Shown here: piece after piece, positions 53,900 through 64,000 of the stretch | How positions within the stretch are numbered: the first letter of the stretch is position 1 | Layout of the letters: each line of letters begins with the position of its first letter | Assembly: GCF_001708505.1 (NCBI RefSeq) | Contig: NZ_CP015992.1 | Location: forward strand, 1,240,001-1,304,000 | Source: Pseudomonas sp. TCU-HL1 | GTDB lineage: Bacteria; Pseudomonadota; Gammaproteobacteria; Pseudomonadales; Pseudomonadaceae | Length of the DNA: 64,000 nucleotides | Reading direction: 5' to 3' | Position numbers and translations under genes: made by a program | The notes under the pieces: generated by a model | Seen by the model: the letters and a program-made list of their open reading frames with translations, nothing else | Database searches by the model: none | Told to the model about the DNA's origin: nothing

Positions 53900-54681
53900 C
53901 CACCTTGCCCGACCTCAAGCTGGCCCTGGTGCAGACCACCCTGGCCTGGCACGACTGCGCTGCCAACCATGCCCACTTCGAAGCGCTGCTGGAGCAGGCG
54001 AAGGGGGCTGACCTGATCGTTCTGCCGGAGATGTTCACCACCGGCTTCTCCATGGACTCCGCGGCGCTGGCAGAGCCCGAACTGGGCCCGACCCATGCCT
54101 GGTTGTGCGAGCAGGCCAGGCGCCTGGATGCCGTCGTCATCGGCAGCCTCATCATCCAGGCCGCCGACAGCAGCCATCGCAACCGTCTGCTCTGGGCTCG
54201 CCCGGACGGCGAGGTCCTGCATTACGACAAGCGCCACCTGTTCCGCATGGCCGGTGAGCACAAGCACTACACTCCCGGCGAAACCCAGGCGCTGTTCGAG
54301 CTCAAGGGCTGGCGGGTGCGTCCGCTGATCTGCTACGACCTGCGCTTCCCGGTGTGGAGCCGCGACCCGCACGATACCGATCTACTGCTCTACACGGCCA
54401 ACTGGCCAGCGGCTCGTCGCCATCACTGGAATCGTCTGCTGCCGGCGCGGGCCATCGAGAACCTTTGCTACGTGGCGGCGGTGAATCGCGTTGGCACCGA
54501 CGGCAAGGGCCATGGTTACAGTGGCGATAGCCAGGTTCTGGATTTCCAGGGCGAACACCTGCTGGATGCCGCAGACGCCGATGGCGTGTTCATCGCCAGT
54601 CTGTCCGCGTCACAACTGGCGGCCTACCGCGAGCGCTTTCCTGCGATGCGTGACGCGGACGGTTTCGACCTGCACCTCTGA
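53887..54681 (+). CDS. Nitrilase-superfamily omega-amidase
   Basis: 264-residue amidase. The catalytic triad Glu-Lys-Cys is visible in VLPEMFTTGF, YDKRHLF and LICYDLRFP. Close to the YafV/Nit2 group, which hydrolyses 2-oxoglutaramate and 2-oxosuccinamate. The 13-base overlap with the aminotransferase gene strongly suggests coupled expression and a joined pathway: glutamine-driven transamination of 4-methylthio-2-oxobutyrate, then removal of the amide product. Confidence 0.88.
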   Translation: MRDLTTLPDLKLALVQTTLAWHDCAANHAHFEALLEQAKGADLIVLPEMFTTGFSMDSAALAEPELGPTHAWLCEQARRLDAVVIGSLIIQAADSSHRNRLLWARPDGEVLHYDKRHLFRMAGEHKHYTPGETQALFELKGWRVRPLICYDLRFPVWSRDPHDTDLLLYTANWPAARRHHWNRLLPARAIENLCYVAAVNRVGTDGKGHGYSGDSQVLDFQGEHLLDAADADGVFIASLSASQLAAYRERFPAMRDADGFDLHL

Positions 54682-54695
54682 CAGCGGAGAAGGCC

Positions 54696-55061
54696 ATGAG
54701 CGAACACAAGCCGCTTCCTGCCGAGGGCAACCTGCTAGTGGCGGGGGAGCGGGTCTACAACACGCCAGTGGAAGTCACCCTGGCGGTGATCGGCGGCAAG
54801 TGGAAGTCGCTGCTGGTCTACCACCTGATCCCGGAGGCGCGGCGTTTCTCCGAGCTCAAGCGGCTTGTGCCGGGCATCACCGAGAAGATGCTGACCCAGC
54901 AGCTGCGCGAACTGGAGCGAGACGGCATTGTCTCGCGCACCGTCTATGCCGAAGTGCCTCCGCGGGTCGAGTATCGCCTGACCGAGCATGGCTTGAGCCT
55001 GAAGCCGGTGCTGGACTCCATGTGTGCCTGGGGCAAGTGCCACTGGCAGCAACAGGGATAG
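54696..55061 (+). CDS. HxlR-family transcriptional regulator
   Basis: 121 residues with the HxlR winged helix: TPVEVTLAVIGGKWKSLLVY, RRFSELKRLVPGITEKML and the wing PPRVEYRLTEHG. Family members often respond to aldehydes, quinones or redox through a Cys; here the only cysteines are near the C-terminus (CAWGKCHW). It begins 14 bases after the omega-amidase gene, so it may control that operon. Confidence 0.85.
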   Translation: MSEHKPLPAEGNLLVAGERVYNTPVEVTLAVIGGKWKSLLVYHLIPEARRFSELKRLVPGITEKMLTQQLRELERDGIVSRTVYAEVPPRVEYRLTEHGLSLKPVLDSMCAWGKCHWQQQG

Positions 55062-55080
55062 CCGGACTGGTCCGGATGGC

Positions 55081-55137
55081 GGTGCGCACGGCGCACCCTA
55101 CCGGCACGGCTTCTGCGTAGGGTGCTCTGTGCGCACC
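55081..55137. repeat. Dispersed palindromic repeat, family B copies 2 and 3
   Basis: An inverted pair: GGTGCGCACGGCGCACCCTA with its end CC, then a diverged GTAGGGTGCTCTGTGCGCACC. The first unit is the exact reverse complement of the element at 18546-18566. Confidence 0.7.
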
Positions 55138-55156
55138 AGCGTTTTCCCCATAAAAG

Positions 55157-55184
55157 AAAACCCCGCCGGATGGCGGGGTTTTTC
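55157..55184. terminator. Bidirectional terminator between HxlR gene and leuA
   Basis: An 11-bp perfect stem AAAACCCCGCC-GGAT-GGCGGGGTTTT with T-runs on both strands. Confidence 0.9.
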
Positions 55185-55199
55185 ATTGCAGCATCAGCC

Positions 55200-56870
55200 T
55201 CAGGCCGCTTCGGCCTCGGCCTGGCTCATGGCGCGGTTGAGGGCGCTGAACAGGGCGCGGAAGCTCGCCGTGGTGAGGTTCTCGTCGACCCCGATACCGT
55301 GCAGGGCGCGGCCGCCGTTGACCCGCAGCTCGATGTAGGCCGCAGCCTTGGCGTTGGTCCCGGAGCCAATGGCGTGCTCGGAGTAATCCATGATCTCGAC
55401 CTTCACCGGCAGGCTGGCCACCAAGGCTTCCAGTGGGCCCTTGCCCATGCCGCGCAGGTGTTGGGTTTCGCCCTTGACCTGGACTTCGATATCCACGGCG
55501 CTGGTGCCGTTTTCTTCCTGCAGGCGATGGCCCTTCAGGGTGAACGGGGTAGTCGCTTGCAGGTATTCGGCGTCCAGCAGCTTGTAGATCTGCTCGGCGG
55601 TCATTTCCAGGCCCAGGCGATCAGTTTCCTTCTGCACCACCTGGCTGAACTCGATCTGCATGCGGCGCGGCAGGCTGATGCCGTATTCCTGCTCCAGCAG
55701 GAAGGTGATGCCACCCTTGCCGGACTGGCTGTTCACGCGGATCACCGCCTCGTAGCTGCGGCCGATGTCGGCCGGGTCGATCGGCAGGTAGGGCACTTCC
55801 CAGAGGGCGCCTTCCTCCTGCTGGGCGAAGCCCTTGCGGATGGCGTCCTGGTGGGAGCCGGAGAATGCGGTGTGGACCAGGTCGCCCACGTAGGGGTGAC
55901 GCGGGTGGACTGGCAGCTGGTTGCACTCCTCGACCACCTTGCGCACGGCATCGATGTCGGAGAAGTCCAGTTGCGGGTGCAGGCCCTGGGTGTACATGTT
56001 CAGCGCCAGGGTCACCAGGTCGACGTTGCCGGTGCGCTCGCCGTTGCCGAAGAGGCAGCCTTCCACGCGGTCGGCGCCGGCCATCAGGCCCAGCTCGGTG
56101 GCGGCAACGCCGGTGCCGCGGTCGTTGTGGGTGTGCAGGCTGATGATCACCGAGTCACGACGGCTGACATGGCGACCGAACCATTCGATCTGGTCGGCGT
56201 ACACGTTCGGCGTGGCGCATTCCACGGTGGCCGGCAGGTTGAGGATGATCTTCTTCTCGGGAGTCGGTTGCCAGACGTCGATTACCGCATCGCAGACTTC
56301 GACGGCGAACTCCAGCTCGGTGGAGCTGAAGATTTCCGGTGAGTACTGGAAGGTCCAGTCCGTGCCCGGTTGCTCGGCGGCCAGCTTCTTGATCAGCTTG
56401 GCGGCGCTGGTGGCGATGTCGACCACGCCGGCCTTGTCCTGGTTGAAGACGATGCGGCGGAACGACGGCGCGGTGGCGTTGTAGACGTGGACGATGGCCT
56501 TCTTCGCGCCACGCAGGGACTCGAAGGTACGGGTGATCAGGTCTTCGCGGGCCTGGGTCAGTACCTGGATGGTCACGTCATCCGGAATGTGGCCGCCTTC
56601 GATCAGCTCGCGGACGAAGTTGAAGTCGGTATCCGAAGCGGAGGGGAAGGCCACCTCGATTTCCTTCAGGCCCACCTGCACCAGGGTCTTGAAGAAGCGC
56701 ATCTTCTTCTGCGCATCCATCGGCTCGATCAGCGATTGGTTGCCGTCACGCAGGTCGGAGCTGCACCAGATCGGCACTTCGGTGATGGTCTTCGACGGCC
56801 AGGTGCGATTCGGCAGGTTGATGGCGGGGAAGGCGCGGTACTTGCGGGACGGGTCTTTCAGCATGCTCAT
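55200..56870 (-). CDS. leuA: 2-isopropylmalate synthase, long LeuA form
   Basis: 556 residues, the long LeuA2 type of Pseudomonas. It condenses acetyl-CoA with 2-oxoisovalerate, the first step to leucine. The TIM barrel shows [21 protein letters not shown] (metal His) and [14 protein letters not shown]; the C-terminal regulatory LeuA dimer domain binds leucine (with [17 protein letters not shown]). ATG 56870 has AAGGA seven bases upstream. An upstream leader ORF at 56946-57023 suggests control of expression by leucine supply. Confidence 0.95.
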   Translation of the reverse strand: MSMLKDPSRKYRAFPAINLPNRTWPSKTITEVPIWCSSDLRDGNQSLIEPMDAQKKMRFFKTLVQVGLKEIEVAFPSASDTDFNFVRELIEGGHIPDDVTIQVLTQAREDLITRTFESLRGAKKAIVHVYNATAPSFRRIVFNQDKAGVVDIATSAAKLIKKLAAEQPGTDWTFQYSPEIFSSTELEFAVEVCDAVIDVWQPTPEKKIILNLPATVECATPNVYADQIEWFGRHVSRRDSVIISLHTHNDRGTGVAATELGLMAGADRVEGCLFGNGERTGNVDLVTLALNMYTQGLHPQLDFSDIDAVRKVVEECNQLPVHPRHPYVGDLVHTAFSGSHQDAIRKGFAQQEEGALWEVPYLPIDPADIGRSYEAVIRVNSQSGKGGITFLLEQEYGISLPRRMQIEFSQVVQKETDRLGLEMTAEQIYKLLDAEYLQATTPFTLKGHRLQEENGTSAVDIEVQVKGETQHLRGMGKGPLEALVASLPVKVEIMDYSEHAIGSGTNAKAAAYIELRVNGGRALHGIGVDENLTTASFRALFSALNRAMSQAEAEAA

Positions 56871-56945
56871 GGGCAAATCCTTTTTACTGCGGGCCGTGGT
56901 GGAGCGGCCAGGCATAGAAGTCGGCGGATGCAGCGGAGGTGGGAT

Positions 56946-57023
56946 TCAGCCACGCAGTCGTGGGCTGACCAGTCGCAGGCAGGCGTGTTGACGCAGAAGG
57001 ATGAGGGTGTGTGCAGTTTTCAT
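56946..57023 (-). CDS. Leucine-rich leader peptide upstream of leuA
   Basis: A 25-codon ORF, too short to be found by usual gene calling: MKTAHTLILLRQHACLRLVS then PRLRG and TGA. Six of 25 codons are leucine (positions 7, 9, 10, 15, 17, 22). An AGGG lies nine bases before the ATG. The stop is 75 bases before the leuA start. Leader peptides rich in the end-product amino acid are the hallmark of ribosome-mediated attenuation. However, I see no classic terminator with a T-run between the leader and leuA; only a GGCCG...CGGCC stem near 56890-56910. Control might be by Rho or translational coupling. Confidence 0.65.
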   Translation of the reverse strand: MKTAHTLILLRQHACLRLVSPRLRG

Positions 57024-57222
57024 AAGGGCTAACCCTATTCATCGTGAGTGAATATGGCAAGCATCGTTAATAAAATGGTGAAAAAAAGCGCAAGATTTTG
57101 CAGTTGGGGAAATTATTGCGTAATTGGTGACATTTTCTAGGGATGATTGCGCGCCTGCTCTGGGGTGGGGTGGCCAGCCCGCGAAATGCCCTTTGCCGGG
57201 CAGTTCGCGGGCAGCTGCGTTG
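57024..57222. other. Intergenic DNA upstream of the leuA leader
   Basis: This ~200-bp stretch is unusually AT-rich in 57045-57130 for this window and must contain the leuA promoter on the minus strand. I could not assign one -35/-10 pair with confidence. No protein gene is supported. Confidence 0.4.
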
Positions 57223-58446
57223 TCATTGCTGGGGCGGCAGGCGCAGCGCTCGCATGTCCGCGCCGCTGGGGTGCTGGAACACGCGCAGGCCGAACTCCGG
57301 AAGTATCGCCAGCAGGTGATCGAAGATGTCGGACTGGATGGCCTCGTAGCGGGCCCAGGCCGTGGTGTTGGTGAAGCAGTAGAGCTCCAGTGGCAGACCA
57401 TCGGCGGTCGGGGCCATCTGCCGCACCAGCAGGGTCATGTCCTTGCGGATGTCCTGGTTCTCGCGCAGGTAGTGCTCCACATAGGCGCGGAAGGTACCAA
57501 TGTTGGTCAGTTGGCGGCTATTGACCGGCAGGCGCTCGTCTTCCTCCAGCTGGCTGTTCCAGGAAAGCAGCTCGCTCTGCTTGACCGTGAGGTAGCTGTC
57601 GAGCAGGCGGAAGTCATGGAGGCGGCTGACGTCTTCCGACGCCAGGAAGCGCACGCTGTTCTGGTCCAGGTAGAGGCAGCGTTTGATCCGGCGGCCACCG
57701 GACTCCTGCATGCCGCGCCAGTTCTTGAACGAATCGGTGATGAAGCGTTTTGTGGGAATGGTGGTGATGGTCTTGTCCCAGTTCTGCACCTTCACGGTGT
57801 GCAGGGCGATGTCGATCACGTCGCCATCGGCGTTCAGTTGCGGCATCTCCACCCAGTCGCCGACGCGGATGATGTCGCTGGAGGTGATCTGCACGCTGGC
57901 CACCAGGGACAGCAGGGTGTCCTGGAATATCAGTAGCAGGACCGCGGCCATGGCGCCGAGCCCCGACAGCAGGATCAGCGGCGAGCGGTCGATCAGGCCG
58001 GCGATCATCAGGATGGTGGCGATGGCGAAGATGGCGATCTTCAGCACCTGCACATAGCCCTTGATGGGGCGCAGGTGGGCATCCGCGCGTCGCTGGTAGA
58101 GGCTGCTGACGATGTTCAGCGCGGCGCTCAGGGCCAGGGCGACGGTGAGGATGATGAACGCGGCGCAAACGTTGGTGACCACTTCCACCAAGGGCCCTGG
58201 CAGGTTCGGCACCACCTGTACGCCGCCGGCCAGCACCAGGGCGGGTACCACGTTGGCCAGGCGCTTGATCAGGCCGTGGTCCTGAACCTGTGCACCGGTG
58301 AGGCGGAACAGGCCGCGCAGGAGGATGCGCCGGACTATCCAGTTCGACACCCAGGCCAGGAGGATGAGGACGCTGGTGGAGACGACTGTGTGCAGTTCGT
58401 CGTGCTGCCGTAGCCAGGTCAGCCAGTGGCTCAGTTCGCTTTGCAT
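57223..58446 (-). CDS. MscS-type mechanosensitive channel (YbdG/MscM group)
   Basis: 407 residues. About five N-terminal hydrophobic helices, then the MscS pore/upper domain with LIFQDTLLSLVASVQITSSD and IIRVGDWVEMPQLNADGDV, and a long C-terminal cytoplasmic part. It resembles E. coli YbdG, a small-conductance channel protecting cells from osmotic downshift. ATG 58446 has AGGGAG six bases upstream. Confidence 0.82.
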   Translation of the reverse strand: MQSELSHWLTWLRQHDELHTVVSTSVLILLAWVSNWIVRRILLRGLFRLTGAQVQDHGLIKRLANVVPALVLAGGVQVVPNLPGPLVEVVTNVCAAFIILTVALALSAALNIVSSLYQRRADAHLRPIKGYVQVLKIAIFAIATILMIAGLIDRSPLILLSGLGAMAAVLLLIFQDTLLSLVASVQITSSDIIRVGDWVEMPQLNADGDVIDIALHTVKVQNWDKTITTIPTKRFITDSFKNWRGMQESGGRRIKRCLYLDQNSVRFLASEDVSRLHDFRLLDSYLTVKQSELLSWNSQLEEDERLPVNSRQLTNIGTFRAYVEHYLRENQDIRKDMTLLVRQMAPTADGLPLELYCFTNTTAWARYEAIQSDIFDHLLAILPEFGLRVFQHPSGADMRALRLPPQQ

Positions 58447-58554
58447 GGGCTGCTCCCTTGATCTATCCAGTGAGCGGGGCGGGCCCCGGAAAGCGCCGGA
58501 CCATAACAAATCTACCTTTCTGGTCCAAACCCAGGCTGTAAGCGCGGATGTATC

Positions 58555-59376
58555 TCAGGGCTTGTAGGCACCGATGAAAATGGCCGGGTCGACGCGTACG
58601 TCGTTGAGGCTGACGTTCCAGTGCATGTGCGGCCCGGTGGCGCGGCCGGTGGCGCCGACGCGTCCGACCACGCCGCCGCGGGGCAGTTGCTGGCCGGGTT
58701 TTACGTCAACTTTCGACATGTGACAGAACATGCTGATCAGGCCCTGGCCGTGATCGACGAATACCGTCCTGCCGTTGAAGAAGTAGTCGCCGATCAGGAT
58801 CACCTTGCCCGCAGCCGGAGCCTTGATCGGCGTGCCGGCGCCCACGGCGAAGTCCAGTCCGGAGTGCGGGTTGCGCTCCTCTCCATTGAAGAAGCGGCGC
58901 AGGCCGAAGGGGCTCGAGAGCGGACCGTTCACCGGCTTGTCGAACAGCAGGTTGCTTGGTGTGCCGGGGCTGAAGCGGCGGTAGGCAGCGGTTTGCTCGG
59001 CCAGTTCGCGGTCGATGCGCTTGAGGTCTTCGGGCAGCGGGTTCACCTGGCGGGTGTTGGCCAGCTTGATGCGCTGCTCACGGTAGGTGCGCGGACCGAC
59101 GCTGAAAGCCAGCTTGCGTCCGTCATTTACCTCGATCTGCTGTTTGCCGGCCTTGGCGCCCAGTGGAATGCCGACTATGGCGATCCAGTCGCGGCCGTCC
59201 TCCTTGACCACCAGCACGGGCTTGCCCTGATAGCGCGCCGTGGGTGCTTCGGCGCCGTTGCCAAGTTGGACCACCGCCACGCCGCCCGGTACCGGCTTGT
59301 TCAACAGACGGGTGATGAAGCCTTCGGCATGGGCGGGGAGGGCGAGGCAGAAGAGCAGGGCGGCAAACAGGCGCAT
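58555..59376 (-). CDS. M23-family metallopeptidase
   Basis: 273 residues with a signal peptide (MRLFAALLFCLALPAHA). A ~120-residue beta-rich N-terminal domain leads to the LytM domain, where zinc ligands appear as NPHSGLDFA (His and Asp) and GPHMHWN. Such enzymes cut peptide cross-links of peptidoglycan or act on amidase activation. All key ligands are present, so it is probably active. It lies two bases from xseA on the same strand. Confidence 0.88.
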   Translation of the reverse strand: MRLFAALLFCLALPAHAEGFITRLLNKPVPGGVAVVQLGNGAEAPTARYQGKPVLVVKEDGRDWIAIVGIPLGAKAGKQQIEVNDGRKLAFSVGPRTYREQRIKLANTRQVNPLPEDLKRIDRELAEQTAAYRRFSPGTPSNLLFDKPVNGPLSSPFGLRRFFNGEERNPHSGLDFAVGAGTPIKAPAAGKVILIGDYFFNGRTVFVDHGQGLISMFCHMSKVDVKPGQQLPRGGVVGRVGATGRATGPHMHWNVSLNDVRVDPAIFIGAYKP

Positions 59377-59378
59377 GG

Positions 59379-60758
59379 TCAGTCCAGCAGGGAGAGGTTT
59401 ACGGGGGTGAGGTGGTTGTCCTCGACGCGCACGTCCAGTTCACCCTCACCGAGTCGTGCCTTGAGGCGCTGGCCGGGGCGGGTCTGGCTGGCGGAGCGGA
59501 CGGCTTGGCCGCGTTCGTCGAGCAGGATGCTGTAGCCGCGTCCGAGGGTGGCCAGGGGGCTGACCACGTGCAGGGTCTGGGCCAGCGCGTCAAGGCGCTG
59601 GCGACGGTCCTTGAGGGCGTCGCGGGCGGCGCGGCGCAGGCGATCGGCCAGGCTGTCGAGCTTTTGCCGCAGCAGGGCCAGAGTGCGGCCGGGGTGTTGC
59701 GCGGCCAGGCGGGTGTCCAGGCGTGCCAGGCGCTCGTGGCGTATCTGCTGCTGGCGCTCGAAGGCACGGCGCAGGCGCATGTCCAGGTCATCCAGACGCT
59801 GGGCCTGCTGGCGCAAGCGTTCGCCGGGGTGGCGCAGGCGCCGGAACAGCCCGTCCAGACGCAGGCGTTCGCGGGTCAGGTGTTCGCGCAGACGCAGGAT
59901 CAGGCGGCGGTGAAGGCCATCGAGACGCTGCTGCAGGTCACTGGCGTCGGGGGCGAGCAGCTCGGCCGCGGCGGAGGGCGTCGGGGCGCGTACGTCGGCG
60001 ACGAAGTCACTGATGGATACATCTGTTTCATGGCCAACGGCGCTGACGATGGGCGTCTGGCAGGCGGCTACGGCGCGGGCCACGGCTTCTTCGTTGAAGC
60101 ACCAGAGGTCTTCCAGGGAACCGCCGCCCCGGGCCAGGATCAGCGCGTCGAATCCCTGGGCGTCGGCCAGGGCCAGCGCACGGACGATCTGCGCGGTGGC
60201 CTCGCGGCCCTGCACGGCGGTGGGGACCAGGGTCAGCTGTACGTGCGGCGCGCGGCGGCGGAACACGCTGATGATGTCGCGGATCACTGCGCCGGTGGGC
60301 GAGCTGATGATGCCGATGCGTTGTGGATGGCCGGGCAAGGGGCGCTTACGCTCGGCGGCAAACAGGCCTTCGGCGGCGAGCTTTTCCTTCAGCGCCTCGA
60401 AGGCTAGGCGCAGGGCGCCGTCGCCGGCTGGTTCGACGGCATCGGCGATCAACTGGTAATCGCCTCGACCCTCGAACAGCGAGACCTTGCCGCGTACGCG
60501 CACGGCCATGCCGTCGCGCAGGGCCTGGCGCACGCGCTGGGCGTTCTGCCGGAACAGGGCGCAGCGGACCTGCGCCTGGGCATCCTTGAGGGTGAAATAC
60601 AGGTGGCCGGAGGCGGGACGGGCAAGGTTGGAAATCTCGCCCTCCACCCAGACCTGCGGGAACACGTCCTCCAATAGATGGCGGGCGCGCTGGTTGAGCT
60701 GGCTGACGGTCAGCACCTCGCGGTCGAGGCCGAGCCGTTGGAAGGGATCGTTGATCAT
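59379..60758 (-). CDS. xseA: Exodeoxyribonuclease VII large subunit
   Basis: 459-residue XseA. An N-terminal OB fold (VFPQVWVEGEISNLARPASG), the catalytic domain with RIGIISSPTGAVIRDI, LILARGGGSLEDLWCFNEE and GHETDVSISDFVADVRAPTP, and a long Arg-rich coiled coil. The closing GRGYSIL is typical. ATG 60758 (MINDPFQRLGL) fits the family; 60788 would add ten residues. It acts with XseB, which is not in this window. Confidence 0.95.
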   Translation of the reverse strand: MINDPFQRLGLDREVLTVSQLNQRARHLLEDVFPQVWVEGEISNLARPASGHLYFTLKDAQAQVRCALFRQNAQRVRQALRDGMAVRVRGKVSLFEGRGDYQLIADAVEPAGDGALRLAFEALKEKLAAEGLFAAERKRPLPGHPQRIGIISSPTGAVIRDIISVFRRRAPHVQLTLVPTAVQGREATAQIVRALALADAQGFDALILARGGGSLEDLWCFNEEAVARAVAACQTPIVSAVGHETDVSISDFVADVRAPTPSAAAELLAPDASDLQQRLDGLHRRLILRLREHLTRERLRLDGLFRRLRHPGERLRQQAQRLDDLDMRLRRAFERQQQIRHERLARLDTRLAAQHPGRTLALLRQKLDSLADRLRRAARDALKDRRQRLDALAQTLHVVSPLATLGRGYSILLDERGQAVRSASQTRPGQRLKARLGEGELDVRVEDNHLTPVNLSLLD

Positions 60759-60858
60759 GGGCGGAAATGATAATGGCTTTGTCGCCATGCGCCATAGTTG
60801 ACGAGTGGGGTGCGACAGTTAAGCTGCGCGCCGTTTTCACCGTTGCAGGAGGCCAGAG

Positions 60859-63080
<2,222 letters not shown>

Positions 63081-63093
63081 GGCTGACTGAATA

Positions 63094-63144
63094 AGGGTCT
63101 GTTGACGTTTCGCTCGCGGCTGCGCCGAAACGTCAACAGACCCT
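63094..63144 (+). repeat. Long perfect hairpin between guaB and guaA
   Basis: Perfect 19-bp arms AGGGTCTGTTGACGTTTCG and complement around a 13-base GC-rich loop, 13 bases after the guaB stop. No T-run follows, so it may be a REP-like element or an mRNA-stabilising/processing site rather than a simple terminator. Confidence 0.7.
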
Positions 63145-63151
63145 AACGTGT

Positions 63152-63187
63152 CACGGGGCTGTTCGATTCAGCCCCGTGTCGTTTGTG
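63152..63187 (+). terminator. Second hairpin, possible terminator/attenuator before guaA
   Basis: CACGGGGCTG-TTCGATT-CAGCCCCGTG followed by TCGTTTGTG. The stem is strong, the T-tract weak. It ends 32 bases before the guaA ATG. Confidence 0.6.
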
Positions 63188-63209
63188 AATTCCGTAACGA
63201 GAGATGGCC

Positions 63210-64000
63210 ATGTCCCAAGACATTCACGCCCACCGGATCCTGATCCTCGACTTCGGTTCCCAGTACACCCAGCTGATCGCCCGCCGCGTGCGCGAGATCG
63301 GCGTGTACTGCGAGATCCACCCGTTCGACATGAGCAACGAGGCGATCCGCGCCTTCGCCCCGCGCGGCATCATCCTCGCCGGTGGCCCCGAGTCGGTGCA
63401 CGAAGCCGACAGCCCGCGCGCGCCGCAGGCCGTGTTCGACCTCAATGTGCCGTTGTTCGGCATCTGCTACGGCATGCAGACCATGGCTGAGCAACTGGGC
63501 GGCAAGGTGCAGGGTTCCGACCTGCGCGAATTCGGTTACGCCCGTGTTGACGTGGTGGGCAAGGCCCGCCTGCTGAACGGCATCGAAGACCATGTCGATG
63601 ACGACGGCGTACTCGGCCTCGATGTGTGGATGAGCCACGGCGACAAGGTCACCGACATGCCGGCCGGCTTCCACATCCTGGCCAGCACCCCGAGTTGCCC
63701 GATCGCCGCCATGGCCGACGATCATCGTGCCTACTACGGCGTGCAGTTCCACCCGGAAGTGACCCACACCAAGCAGGGCGGTCGCATCCTCTCCCGCTTC
63801 GTGCTGGACATCTGCGGCTGCGCCGCCCTCTGGACCCCGTCCAACATCGTCGAAGACGCCATCGCCACCGTGCGTGCCCAGGTGGGCTCGTCCAAGGTGC
63901 TGCTGGGCCTGTCCGGCGGCGTGGACTCCTCCGTGGTGGCGGCCCTGTTGCACCGCGCCATCGGCGATCAGTTGACCTGCGTCTTTGTCGACAACGGCCT
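63210..64000 (+). CDS. guaA: GMP synthase (glutamine-hydrolysing), 5' part
   Basis: The first ~263 residues of GuaA; the gene runs off the window end. It aminates XMP to GMP. The class I glutamine amidotransferase domain has Cys86 in FGICYGMQ and the His/Glu in [11 protein letters not shown]. The ATP pyrophosphatase domain begins with the P-loop LSGGVDSS near residue 233. ATG 63210 ([11 protein letters not shown]) is preferred; ATG 63204 lies two codons upstream in frame. Confidence 0.95.
   Translation, partial: MSQDIHAHRILILDFGSQYTQLIARRVREIGVYCEIHPFDMSNEAIRAFAPRGIILAGGPESVHEADSPRAPQAVFDLNVPLFGICYGMQTMAEQLGGKVQGSDLREFGYARVDVVGKARLLNGIEDHVDDDGVLGLDVWMSHGDKVTDMPAGFHILASTPSCPIAAMADDHRAYYGVQFHPEVTHTKQGGRILSRFVLDICGCAALWTPSNIVEDAIATVRAQVGSSKVLLGLSGGVDSSVVAALLHRAIGDQLTCVFVDNG

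Noticed and set aside
57039..57401. A 120-codon minus-strand frame before leuA
   Set aside because: Its first half is a shifted frame of the mechanosensitive channel and the rest is AT-rich intergenic DNA; no homology signal.

Overview
The window is a GC-rich chromosomal segment from a Pseudomonas, probably a relative of the P. aeruginosa / P. resinovorans lineages. The evidence is the protein families (an apparent dauBAR arginine-racemization operon, PilF, RodZ, NdpA/YejK, the long LeuA form), Pseudomonas-type REP inverted repeats between genes, and a gene order from valS/holC/pepA/lptFG through queA-tgt-yajC-secDF, suhB, trmJ-cysE, isc, ndk-rlmN-pilF-rodZ-ispG-hisS-bamB-der, leuA, xseA to guaB-guaA. 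As I recall, that order matches P. aeruginosa PAO1 run in reverse. Most of the window is ordinary core genome. I saw no phage, complete insertion sequence, CRISPR array, rRNA operon or defence island.

Layout. 0-4.5 kb: ampG, an alkyltransferase-like DNA repair protein, and two tandem DUF481 outer-membrane paralogues. 4.7-7.5 kb: dauB-dauA-dauR-like arginine operon. 7.5-10.7 kb: a remnant of an AraC-type regulator, an NTF2-like protein, a GIY-YIG protein, a GST-like protein and the nucleoid protein YejK. 10.7-18.5 kb: a membrane-anchored TAXI-type binding protein, the sbcDC nuclease operon, rlmF and a TVP38-like membrane protein. 18.6-19.3 kb: an SLC13-type transporter gene broken by a large internal deletion. 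19.4-25.1 kb, minus strand: a small winged-helix protein, valS, a proline-rich unknown, holC and pepA. 25.2-28.3 kb: lptF-lptG facing an RDD protein and a cold-shock gene. 28.55-34.2 kb: tRNA-Leu(CAA), then queA-tgt-yajC-secD-secF. 34.3-37.5 kb: a glycine-zipper protein, suhB, trmJ, cysE. 37.6-43.2 kb: iscR-iscS-iscU-iscA-hscB-hscA-fdx-iscX with an IscR box over the promoter. 43.3-52.5 kb: ndk, rlmN, pilF, rodZ, ispG, hisS, yfgM, bamB, der. 52.7-55.1 kb: aminotransferase, omega-amidase and an HxlR regulator. 55.2-60.8 kb, minus strand: leuA with an upstream leader-peptide ORF, a mechanosensitive channel, an M23 peptidase and xseA. 60.9-64 kb: a zinc-ribbon unknown, guaB and the 5' part of guaA, cut by the window end.

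How the genes work together. The isc cluster builds Fe-S clusters that two nearby products, RlmN and IspG, need. yfgM and bamB sit side by side and both concern the envelope secretion/assembly route; yajC-secDF supplies the Sec accessory complex; lptFG exports LPS. queA and tgt make queuosine in tRNA, and trmJ and rlmN also modify RNA. The aminotransferase/omega-amidase pair looks like a 2-oxo-acid salvage unit.

The observations most worth a second look are the leucine-rich leader peptide before leuA, the internally deleted transporter, the apparent replacement of an active-site histidine by leucine in the DauA homologue, the TAXI protein anchored at both ends with no permease beside it, the shared CATG start of two divergent genes, and the strong tandem hairpins between guaB and guaA. 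I found no convincing wholly new biological system.
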